A stretch of 47,209 nt of DNA from Streptococcus infantis. GTDB taxonomy: Bacteria; Bacillota; Bacilli; Lactobacillales; Streptococcaceae. This document shows positions 25,243 to 32,289 of the stretch, piece by piece (position 1 is the first letter of the stretch; every line of letters begins with the position of its first letter). The stretch covers positions 1 through 47,209 of the forward strand of contig NZ_JYGT01000005.1 of assembly GCF_000960085.1 (NCBI RefSeq), in the 5' to 3' direction. A program made the position numbers and the translations under genes. The notes beneath the pieces are model-generated. The model saw only the letters and a program-made list of their open reading frames with translations. It did no database searches and was not told the origin of the DNA.

Positions 25243-25292
25243 GGCTCTATACTACCTATAGAGGATTTTCCCACTATAAATATTATAGAGCC
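25243..25292. repeat. 50-bp element bounded by 9-bp inverted repeats
   Basis: GGCTCTATA (25243-25251) and TATAGAGCC (25284-25292) are perfect inverted repeats. A third copy of the arm, TATAGAG (25257-25263), can pair with the left arm around a 5-nt loop. The GGCTCT ends recall ISL3-family termini, but no transposase is nearby, so this is either a relic insertion-sequence end or a regulatory structure between dltX2 and the dlt promoter. Confidence 0.5.
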
Positions 25293-25356
25293 TTATCTTA
25301 TGTCTCACTTTATCGGTGGAATTTCCTTTACCTAGAGATTTTTATAATATGTAATC

Positions 25357-25488
25357 TTAAAATTCACTATAGATGAAATCTTGAATATTCGAAAAATCGG
25401 TCACAAAACAGTAGATTACGATGCTTAAAATAACCGTGTAGAAAAACAAGGTCCACAATAGTAAACGATGTGTGTCAGTTAGTTTCAT
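25357..25488 (-). CDS. Second DltX-like membrane peptide (DltX2)
   Basis: A 43-residue peptide, exactly the length of DltX, with one membrane helix (about 10-30: LLWTLFFYTVILSIVIYCFV) and the C-terminus IQDFIYSEF. This matches the DltX hallmark FIYNEF with one Asn-to-Ser change. Its ATG at 25488 lies 14 nt inside the end of dltD2, so the two are probably translationally coupled. Unlike the main operon, where dltX is first, this copy is last in its set. The assignment rests on length, topology, motif and context. Confidence 0.85.
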   Translation of the reverse strand: MKLTDTHRLLLWTLFFYTVILSIVIYCFVTDFSNIQDFIYSEF

Positions 25489-26647
25489 TTGCAAATTTGT
25501 AAAGTTCTTTTTCAACTTCCATCCATCCTTTCACCCCAACATGCATCACGTCAAATAAAAAGTAATCTTCATACTCTTTATTTCCATAGTTTAACACAGT
25601 AGCACCGTGGTTTTTGGCAATATTTCCTATTTTTTTGTAAGTTTCTTCACGCATTTCTCGTGAAACACCTGTGTAATCATTCCATTTACCATTTACAGGA
25701 AAGATAATGACTTCAACTTCAATTCCCAATTCCTTTGCAACTGTCAAGAAGAGTTCCATATCTGAATACTCTGGTGACTCTATGTAGCTCAAGTCTTTGT
25801 TAGAATCTTTCAACGAAGCATAGCGGTCTCTCAAGTAGGTATTGTAGTAGTTATTATCCACAGCATAATCATTGTTATCTGTTTTCTTTTTAACTTCTTC
25901 TACAAACTGATCTGTCATCTGCTCCCAATTATAATCCGGAGTTTCATCCCCTAATGCAGGATAGTCTGATTTGGCATGATTCTCATAGAATTTTCGCTTA
26001 AGCTTAAAAGAGTAAACTGCATTGTCTAATTCCAACAGTTTTTTATCAATGATTGTTCCTTTTCCTTCTATAAAATAGCTTTTATACTTTTTATAGATAT
26101 CATTTTGTTGTTTGTTTCCTTTGGTAATCTCAATAATGCGATTAATCAGTTTTTCTTTGGTTTCCTTACTGATTTTCTCGTTATCTAGCATGTGAAAAAT
26201 ATGTTCCTGAGAGGCCTTGTTTAAGAAGGCGTCTTGATGAGTCCCATCCTTTTCGAACCATTGAACAGACTCTACAATGGCTACTTTTCGCTTACTCATA
26301 GCCCCCTCAATCGAGCTCAAGGTCGTAGCTTGAATGATATTTTGAGAGTAACTGGTTCCTATCTGCATGATATTAAAATCATTGTAGTTAAAAATTTTAT
26401 TGGGGTGGTAATCTTCATTTATCGTCGCAACTAACTCTGAGGAACCCATTAGAACTAGTGTATTGGGAGTGATATTATTTGTTAGAATATCTCTACTTTT
26501 ATACTTTTCATAAGAAGTGCTGTAGCGAATACTATTGTCCTTGACTTTATAATAGTCGTCAATCTTCTTGACATATGTCACATTTAAAAGAGCAAGGGTC
26601 GCAATTACGAGCACAAGCGAAAGTAAAAATGCTTTTAACTTAATCAT
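25475..26647 (-). CDS. Second DltD-like protein (DltD2)
   Basis: A 390-residue DltD-family protein with an N-terminal membrane anchor (about 6-24), the GSSE motif (68-71), the YFLxDxxHVGxxGW type C-terminal motif (DVMHVGVKGW) and VNGKWNDYTG, which corresponds to VNKKWMDYTG in DltD. The catalytic residues are thus kept although overall identity to the neighbouring DltD is low. It lies 37 bp after dltB2 and overlaps dltX2. The acyl group and target polymer are unknown; D-alanine from the adjacent dlt system or a different acyl group are both possible. Confidence 0.85.
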   Translation of the reverse strand: MIKLKAFLLSLVLVIATLALLNVTYVKKIDDYYKVKDNSIRYSTSYEKYKSRDILTNNITPNTLVLMGSSELVATINEDYHPNKIFNYNDFNIMQIGTSYSQNIIQATTLSSIEGAMSKRKVAIVESVQWFEKDGTHQDAFLNKASQEHIFHMLDNEKISKETKEKLINRIIEITKGNKQQNDIYKKYKSYFIEGKGTIIDKKLLELDNAVYSFKLKRKFYENHAKSDYPALGDETPDYNWEQMTDQFVEEVKKKTDNNDYAVDNNYYNTYLRDRYASLKDSNKDLSYIESPEYSDMELFLTVAKELGIEVEVIIFPVNGKWNDYTGVSREMREETYKKIGNIAKNHGATVLNYGNKEYEDYFLFDVMHVGVKGWMEVEKELYKFANETN

Positions 26648-26684
26648 CTTGTTTTGTCCAATCTCCTTGTTTTAGCAGATCTCT

Positions 26685-27839
26685 TTATCTACTTAGAATT
26701 GCCATAATTATCTTATAAGGTTCACCTGAAAAGATAAAGAAGCCAACCATAACTAAATTCATGGTCACAAACCAACTTATTAGCTTGTACCAAGTTTTAT
26801 TTTTATGTTTCTTATAAAAAGTGCTTTTCTTTTGATAAATTTCAAATCCAGACATCAAGATTCCATGGTAAAAACCATAAGCGATGTAGCTGACACTAAT
26901 TCCATGCCAAAATCCCATAACCAACATGTTGACCATATAGGCATAGGCTGCATTGTGTAATCTATTCTTAAACCATTTTTTTCTGATAACCTGCATCAAA
27001 ACTCTTGAAAATACGAAATCTCTCAACCATGTTGACAAGGTGATGTGCCATCTAGTCCAAAAATCCTTGATATCAATACTCAAGAAAGGTTTATTGAAAT
27101 TCATCGGTGTCTGAATACCTAGAATGTTGCTACTTCCAACGGCCATCAAACTATATCCCGCAAAGTCAAAGAACAGATAAAGAGTATACAGGTACATATA
27201 TTTGATTGAGTAGACAACTGTACCAGTATTACTTAGAGCAAGTAGCATCTGGTATACATAGGTTGATAAAACAACCTTGTAGAGAAGGCCTAAAACGATG
27301 CGATAAATACCATCCCCTGCTAACTCTAGGTAGTCCTTTCTAGGCATGACTTCGTTGATCTCTTTTAGAAATCTTCTGCTACGATCGATTGGTCCAGAAC
27401 TAACTGTAGGGAAAAAGAGTAGAAACTGCAGATAATCTTTTACACTGATTCTTTCTTTGATTAAACCATCCGATATTTCTAGCATGATCTGAATGGTCTT
27501 AAAGGACATGTAGGAAATCCCAATAAAAGCCAACAAATGTAGCTGGGTTATAGCAAAGACTTTATTGACCACTAAAGGTAAAATGGATAATATAACTAGA
27601 GGTTTCAACCGTTTTGAGTCCATTCTTTGTGCTATGAAAACTAGGACATATTGGTAGATAATGAAAGCCAATAGATAAACAACCATGGCTTTACTCTTAC
27701 CATAGATGGCTCCTGCAAATAGAATTGACAGACTTAAAATATAATAATCCTTACGCTTGCCAAAGCAATTTAAAACAAAGCCAATCAGTAAAACCACAAA
27801 CAATAGAAGGAAAAACTCATTCCCCTCAAAATAATTCAT
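26685..27839 (-). CDS. Second DltB-like MBOAT acyltransferase (DltB2)
   Basis: A 384-residue polytopic MBOAT protein closest in layout to DltB. It shares [38 protein letters not shown] (His265) and MGFWHGISVSYIAYGF (His312) with the dltB product at 22080-23324. An AAAGGAG site lies 10 nt before the ATG, and an extended -10 promoter lies about 90 bp upstream. It opens a three-gene set with dltD2 and dltX2 that lacks an adenylating enzyme and a carrier protein. It probably transfers an acyl group across the membrane to an extracellular polymer; the donor is unresolved. Confidence 0.87.
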   Translation of the reverse strand: MNYFEGNEFFLLLFVVLLIGFVLNCFGKRKDYYILSLSILFAGAIYGKSKAMVVYLLAFIIYQYVLVFIAQRMDSKRLKPLVILSILPLVVNKVFAITQLHLLAFIGISYMSFKTIQIMLEISDGLIKERISVKDYLQFLLFFPTVSSGPIDRSRRFLKEINEVMPRKDYLELAGDGIYRIVLGLLYKVVLSTYVYQMLLALSNTGTVVYSIKYMYLYTLYLFFDFAGYSLMAVGSSNILGIQTPMNFNKPFLSIDIKDFWTRWHITLSTWLRDFVFSRVLMQVIRKKWFKNRLHNAAYAYMVNMLVMGFWHGISVSYIAYGFYHGILMSGFEIYQKKSTFYKKHKNKTWYKLISWFVTMNLVMVGFFIFSGEPYKIIMAILSR

Positions 27840-27933
27840 ACCAGATGGACTCCTTTTCTCTTTTTCTCATCTCCTGATTTGTCATTTTTAGGATTAGTCC
27901 CTATCATATTATCAAGGATAATTAACTTTATTC

Positions 27934-27942
27934 ATTATATCA
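27934..27942 (-). promoter_or_regulatory. dltB2-dltD2-dltX2 promoter (extended -10)
   Basis: On the minus strand TGATATAAT gives an extended -10 (TATAAT at 27934-27939), predicting a start near 27927 and a leader of about 88 nt. No good -35 is visible. Confidence 0.6.
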
Positions 27943-28255
27943 TAATTAAAAAACTATATACTTCCAATATCCAATTTCCTAAAATAAAAAAATAAATGAC
28001 TCTTACAACTAAATCCCAATAACGAGACAACATTATTTACAAAATATATAAAATTCAAGAGTAAAAAATTAACTTGACTCAGCTGTTCCCATCAAGTCTC
28101 CTAAATATATTCGTTACCCCTTTCCTTTTCTTCTTCAAACATAGTATAAAATACAAAAATGCTAAAATAATCTGTTTGTCTTTTCAGTTTTGCTCCAATT
28201 TCCAACCCAAATAATCCTCAGAATCAGCAAACACAGCACTCCCCCTTTGGGCATT
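27943..28255. other. AT-rich divergent intergenic region
   Basis: Between the dltB2 promoter and hslO I see no gene, RNA or clear repeat. A decoy AATGCTAAAATAA near 28155 resembles the hslO extended -10 but has nothing obvious downstream. Confidence 0.5.
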
Positions 28256-28259
28256 TTTA

Positions 28260-28268
28260 TGCTAAAAT
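28260..28268 (+). promoter_or_regulatory. hslO extended -10 promoter, apparently leaderless
   Basis: TGCTAAAAT (28260-28268) is an extended -10 ending only 7 nt before the hslO ATG at 28276. The predicted start of transcription falls on or next to the ATG, and no ribosome-binding site is present. Confidence 0.6.
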
Positions 28269-28275
28269 AGTAGCT

Positions 28276-29148
28276 ATGGATAAAATTATTAAAACTATAT
28301 CAGAAAGCGGAGCCTTTCGTGCTTATGTACTAGACAGCACTGAAACTGTCCGCACTTCTCAAGAAAAACATCAAACCCAAGCTAGCTCAACTGTAGCACT
28401 TGGTCGGACCCTCATTGCCAGCCAGATTCTCGCAGCCAATGAAAAAGGAAATACCAAGTTGACTGTCAAGGTTCTTGGAACGAGCTCCCTCGGTGCCATT
28501 ATCACAGTTGCAGATACCAAGGGTAACGTCAAAGGCTACGTTCAAAACCCTGGAGTTGACATAAAAAAGACTGCAACAGGAGAAGTCCTCGTTGGACCTT
28601 TTGTCGGCAATGGTCAATTTCTTGTGATTACAGACTACGGTACTGGAAATCCATATCATTCCATGACACCTCTCATCTCTGGAGAAATTGGCGAAGATCT
28701 AGCTTTCTACTTAACAGAAAGTCAACAAACCCCGTCAGCTGTAGGGCTTAATGTCCTTTTAGATGGAGACGACAAGGTCGAAGTTGCTGGTGGCTTTTTG
28801 CTCCAAGTATTGCCAAATGCCAAGGAAGAAGAAATCGCCCGTTTTGAAAAACGTATCCAAGAAATGCCAGCCATTTCAACACTGCTAGAGAGTGACGACC
28901 ATATCGAAGCCCTTCTCAAAGCTATCTACGGCGACGAACCATACAAACGTCTGTCTGAAGAAGAAATTCGTTTCCAATGCGACTGTAGCAAAGAACGCTT
29001 TATGGATGCTCTTGCGAGCCTTCCGAGCTCAGATTTACAAGAAATGAAGGATGAAGACCACGGGGCAGAAATTACTTGTCAGTTCTGTCAAACTACTTAC
29101 AACTTTGATGAAAACGACCTGGAGGAACTCATTCGTGACAAATCTTAA
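28276..29148 (+). CDS. hslO: Redox-regulated chaperone Hsp33
   Basis: A 290-residue Hsp33 chaperonin, a cytosolic holdase switched on by oxidation. The C-terminal zinc-binding switch is complete: CDC (Cys235, Cys237) and CQFC (Cys268, Cys271). The N-terminal core begins [18 protein letters not shown]. The start has no ribosome site but sits directly behind an extended -10. The 3' end overlaps dusB by 14 nt, an arrangement I also recall in S. pneumoniae. Confidence 0.97.
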   Translation: MDKIIKTISESGAFRAYVLDSTETVRTSQEKHQTQASSTVALGRTLIASQILAANEKGNTKLTVKVLGTSSLGAIITVADTKGNVKGYVQNPGVDIKKTATGEVLVGPFVGNGQFLVITDYGTGNPYHSMTPLISGEIGEDLAFYLTESQQTPSAVGLNVLLDGDDKVEVAGGFLLQVLPNAKEEEIARFEKRIQEMPAISTLLESDDHIEALLKAIYGDEPYKRLSEEEIRFQCDCSKERFMDALASLPSSDLQEMKDEDHGAEITCQFCQTTYNFDENDLEELIRDKS

Positions 29149-30115
29149 TACACCTTTTATGATTGGTAATGTTGAGATTCCCAATCGTACCGTTTTAGCA
29201 CCTATGGCGGGAGTAACCAACTCTGCCTTCCGCACTATTGCAAAAGAGCTCGGAGCTGGACTCGTTGTTATGGAAATGGTCTCTGACAAAGGAATCCAAT
29301 ACAACAATGAAAAGACTCTTCACATGCTTCATATCGATGAAGGAGAAAACCCAGTTTCGATCCAGCTTTTCGGAAGCGACGAAGATAGTCTTGCACGCGC
29401 AGCAGAATTCATCCAAGAAAACACCAAGACCGATATCGTCGATATCAACATGGGCTGCCCAGTTAATAAAATCGTAAAAAACGAGGCTGGTGCTATGTGG
29501 CTCAAGGATCCAGACAAGATCTATTCTATCATTAACAAGGTTCAATCAGTCCTTGATATCCCTCTCACTGTCAAAATGCGTACTGGCTGGTCTGACCCAT
29601 CCCTAGCAGTAGAAAATGCTCTTGCAGCTGAAGCTGCAGGTGTTTCTGCCCTTGCTATGCACGGTCGTACCCGTGAGCAAATGTATACTGGTCACGCTGA
29701 CCTCGAGACTCTTCACAAGGTTGCTCAAGCTCTGACTAAGATTCCATTTATCGCTAATGGTGACATCCGCACTGTCCAAGATGCAAAACAACGTATTGAA
29801 GAAGTCGGTGCTGATGCCGTTATGATTGGACGCGCAGCTATGGGAAATCCTTACCTCTTCAATCAAATCAATCACTACTTTGAAACAGGGGAAATTCTTC
29901 CCGATTTGACCTTCGAAGACAAGATGAAAATCGCCTACGAGCACTTGAAACGCTTGATTGATCTCAAGGGAGAAAAGGTTGCTGTCCGTGAATTCCGTGG
30001 ACTAGCTCCTCACTATCTCCGTGGAACATCTGGAGCCGCTAAACTTCGTGGCGCTATTTCACAAGCAAGTACTCTAGCAGAGATTGAAGCACTATTGCAG
30101 TTAGAAAAAGCATAA
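29135..30115 (+). CDS. dusB: tRNA-dihydrouridine synthase DusB
   Basis: A 326-residue FMN-dependent enzyme that reduces uridines in tRNA. Landmarks are [12 protein letters not shown], the catalytic Cys108 in [25 protein letters not shown] and the FMN-phosphate motif [10 protein letters not shown] chose the GTG at 29135 ([11 protein letters not shown]) because GGAGG (29121-29125) lies 9 nt before it and the upstream in-frame residues are an out-of-frame reading of hslO. It ends at a strong terminator. Confidence 0.96.
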   Translation: MTNLNTPFMIGNVEIPNRTVLAPMAGVTNSAFRTIAKELGAGLVVMEMVSDKGIQYNNEKTLHMLHIDEGENPVSIQLFGSDEDSLARAAEFIQENTKTDIVDINMGCPVNKIVKNEAGAMWLKDPDKIYSIINKVQSVLDIPLTVKMRTGWSDPSLAVENALAAEAAGVSALAMHGRTREQMYTGHADLETLHKVAQALTKIPFIANGDIRTVQDAKQRIEEVGADAVMIGRAAMGNPYLFNQINHYFETGEILPDLTFEDKMKIAYEHLKRLIDLKGEKVAVREFRGLAPHYLRGTSGAAKLRGAISQASTLAEIEALLQLEKA

Positions 30116-30124
30116 AATGCAACA

Positions 30125-30157
30125 AAAACCCGTAAATTCGATTGAATTACGGGTTTT
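30125..30157. terminator. dusB terminator
   Basis: A perfect 11-bp stem aaaacccgtaa / ttacgggtttt with an 11-nt loop ends in a T run. The flanking A run means it can also end transcription of the converging lipoprotein gene. Confidence 0.88.
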
Positions 30158-30190
30158 CATTTGTTTTGAGAAAAATTTTAACACTAGATT

Positions 30191-30880
30191 CTATGGTTGA
30201 AGCAGAACAACACTAGATACCGCACCATCTGCACCTGTTGTAATTTGGATGACTTTTCCACCACCTACTTCAGCATTGTATTTCCCATCATCAAGGGTAT
30301 AAGAATAGCTTTGGATAGAGTAGTTTTCTTTCTTACCATCAGCAGATTCTACTGTAAATTGGCCACTTGGTGAAACTGTAATTGTTTCGCCATTAGTACC
30401 CTTCCAATTTCCAGTCGCAGCCGAAAAATCTTTGTCCACCATAGTCAAGACACCTTTATAACGTTTGTTATGTTCTGCCTGCTTGTCTTGAAGTTTACGA
30501 TCAGTTGCTGGATCATAAGCTGACTGATTCGGTTTTGCTTGTGTTTCTTGATGATTGGATGGGGCTTGAGAAGGGGTTTGCTTAGCAGAAGGTTCTTGAT
30601 TTTGTTTTGTTTCTGGTGCTGGTGTTGCTTGCGTTTGGTTAGCGGTAGACGTTGACTGATCAGAAGAGGACTTAGCTTTTTCTGATGAAGCTGAACTTGA
30701 GGACTTCTGAGTTTTGTTATCTTTACTTGAAGAACTGGCCTTAGAACTAGAAGATGCTTGTGTTGTCTTGCTAGAACTATCACTTGTGGTATTTTCTTTC
30801 TTATTACCACAAGCCCCTAATAGCAATGTTGAAGCGAGTACAGTTGCGGCCATTAATTTGATAGAAGTTTTATTTTTCAT
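30191..30880 (-). CDS. Ser/Thr/Gln-rich lipoprotein
   Basis: A 229-residue predicted lipoprotein with a lipobox LLGAC (Cys24), a low-complexity linker rich in Ser, Lys, Thr, Gln and Pro (about 30-125) and a small C-terminal beta-rich domain (about 140-229, from GVLTMVDKDFSAATGNWKG). Such domains occur on streptococcal surface lipoproteins of unknown function. The linker would hold the domain away from the membrane through the wall. A promoter is visible upstream. No function can be assigned. Confidence 0.85.
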   Translation of the reverse strand: MKNKTSIKLMAATVLASTLLLGACGNKKENTTSDSSSKTTQASSSSKASSSSKDNKTQKSSSSASSEKAKSSSDQSTSTANQTQATPAPETKQNQEPSAKQTPSQAPSNHQETQAKPNQSAYDPATDRKLQDKQAEHNKRYKGVLTMVDKDFSAATGNWKGTNGETITVSPSGQFTVESADGKKENYSIQSYSYTLDDGKYNAEVGGGKVIQITTGADGAVSSVVLLQP

Positions 30881-30933
30881 TTTATGCTCCTTTGTAACAT
30901 TTTTGAAACGTTAAGAAATATATTTGTAACATT

Positions 30934-30962
30934 ATTGTAATATTTGTTTTTGAATCTGTCAA
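30934..30962 (-). promoter_or_regulatory. Lipoprotein promoter
   Basis: On the minus strand -35 TTGACA (30957-30962), 17-bp spacer and -10 TACAAT (30934-30939). The leader holds two copies of AATGTTACAAA, which may be a binding site or chance. Confidence 0.65.
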
Positions 30963-31099
30963 CTATTTATCTAAAATTTTTTAGAATTATTTTTTAGTAC
31001 ATTTATCTTCTTACTCCTCCTATATCTTTTATTCGTAAAGAATTAAAAAAACATAAAAGTTCTTCCTGATAAAGTGCTATATTTTAAAAGTGTAATCGC

Positions 31100-31127
31100 T
31101 TGCATTTTTTTCTTGAAGTGCTATAAT
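31100..31127 (+). promoter_or_regulatory. Promoter of the small membrane-protein gene
   Basis: -35 TTGCAT (31100-31105), 16-bp spacer, extended -10 TGCTATAAT (TATAAT at 31122-31127). AAGTGCTATA occurs twice, near 31072 and at 31117, the second copy overlapping the -10. Confidence 0.65.
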
Positions 31128-31160
31128 AAAATTGAAATAGGATATCGGAGGTGTAGGTTT

Positions 31161-31391
31161 ATGTCAAAGAAATATTACACATATCTTCCTTGGTTGATCA
31201 TTGGTGCATTCTCTTCTTATGGAGTTGCTACTCATTACGCTCAAACAACATTTGATTTGTTCTATTTAACTGCCATTTTCATGATTGTCTATGTGTCTCT
31301 AATGTACTTACACGAACATTATTTGAAATACAAATACAAAGATTTATTCATTCGTTTTATGAGTAATCCTAAAAAAGATAAACATCCTTAA
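31161..31391 (+). CDS. Small two-helix membrane protein of unknown function
   Basis: A 76-residue protein starting MSKKYYTYLPW, with two predicted membrane helices (about 9-24 and 31-51) and a basic tail (YKYKDLFIRFMSNPKKDKHP). I do not recognise the family. The ATG at 31161 has GGAGGTG 8 nt upstream; the longer frame starting at 31074 would include the promoter and is rejected. It stands alone between the lipoprotein and the Nudix gene. Confidence 0.75.
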   Translation: MSKKYYTYLPWLIIGAFSSYGVATHYAQTTFDLFYLTAIFMIVYVSLMYLHEHYLKYKYKDLFIRFMSNPKKDKHP

Positions 31392-31406
31392 ACAAAAAAT
31401 AACAAC

Positions 31407-31440
31407 AAAAAGAGGCCGGAAATTTTTCCGACCTCACTTT
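31407..31440. terminator. Bidirectional terminator
   Basis: A stem GAGGCCGGAA / TTCCGACCTC (31412-31435) has one mismatch and is flanked by A and T runs. It serves the small membrane gene and the converging Nudix gene. Confidence 0.8.
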
Positions 31441-32214
31441 TTATTTTAATCGATAAATAGTGATAACTTCCTTCTGAGGAATCCGTTTAAAGCCAACTTC
31501 CTCTAAGCTATGACCATATTTCTCTAAGAAACTATCACTTGTACAGGATTTCTCTGGGCATAGAGTCTCAATGAGAGCTAGGCCGTCATCCACTGTGAAC
31601 TCATCATCTAGTAGATAAAGGAAACAAGGGTCATAGTCGATAGCTTTTTTAATTTTCTTGATGGATGTTTGAATAATGGATAAGTGGTCAAATGCAAAGT
31701 CCTTCTCTTCCAGTTCTTTTCCATCCAAATAACACTTACCTGTGTGAAAATCAACATCTACAAGAACGACTTCTTTTGCATCGTCTCCAGCCTTAGCTAG
31801 ATCAATTGCTTGTCTCGGTAGGTAAACCAAGTGGGCAATGGTAACCGTCCAACCTCTAGGATCACGGCCAGGAGTCAATACTGTCACTAGCTGTTCAATC
31901 TTTTCTAGTGGAAGTTCAAGATTGATTTCTTCTTTTACCTCACGTTGACAAGCATGGGCAGCATCTTCCCCTTTATCCATAAATCCGCCAACTAGCGCTA
32001 AACAATTTTGGAAAGGATGTGCCTTCCGACGAATCAGAAAGAGCTTCATTTCCCCTTCTACAAAGCAGTAGGCTACCATATCCACAGTCACGCTTGGTTT
32101 TTCGTACTGAGGGAGTGCTTGCTTGTGGTACCAGTCTAAGAATTCAGCTTGACTAGCATGAACTTCAAAATACTCTTTTTCTGTCATCCCGGTTGGAATA
32201 GTTTGATTCATCAT
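31441..32214 (-). CDS. Nudix–winged-helix regulator (NrtR-like)
   Basis: A 257-residue protein with a Nudix domain (about 40-165) and a C-terminal winged-helix region (about 175-257), the layout of NrtR regulators that sense ADP-ribose-type ligands and control NAD or sugar metabolism. The Nudix box reads GGFMDKGEDAAHACQREVKE followed by EINL, with Asn where the consensus has the last Gly. NrtR members often lose hydrolase activity and keep ligand sensing. The start is an ATGATG pair after AAGGAAG. No NAD genes are adjacent, so its regulon is unknown. Confidence 0.78.
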   Translation of the reverse strand: MMNQTIPTGMTEKEYFEVHASQAEFLDWYHKQALPQYEKPSVTVDMVAYCFVEGEMKLFLIRRKAHPFQNCLALVGGFMDKGEDAAHACQREVKEEINLELPLEKIEQLVTVLTPGRDPRGWTVTIAHLVYLPRQAIDLAKAGDDAKEVVLVDVDFHTGKCYLDGKELEEKDFAFDHLSIIQTSIKKIKKAIDYDPCFLYLLDDEFTVDDGLALIETLCPEKSCTSDSFLEKYGHSLEEVGFKRIPQKEVITIYRLK

Positions 32215-32289
32215 CTTCTACTTCCTTTCTGCATTGATGGCAATGAAGGGTTTCTCTCTACTGTAACTGTAGTATCCTAGTTCTTGTTT

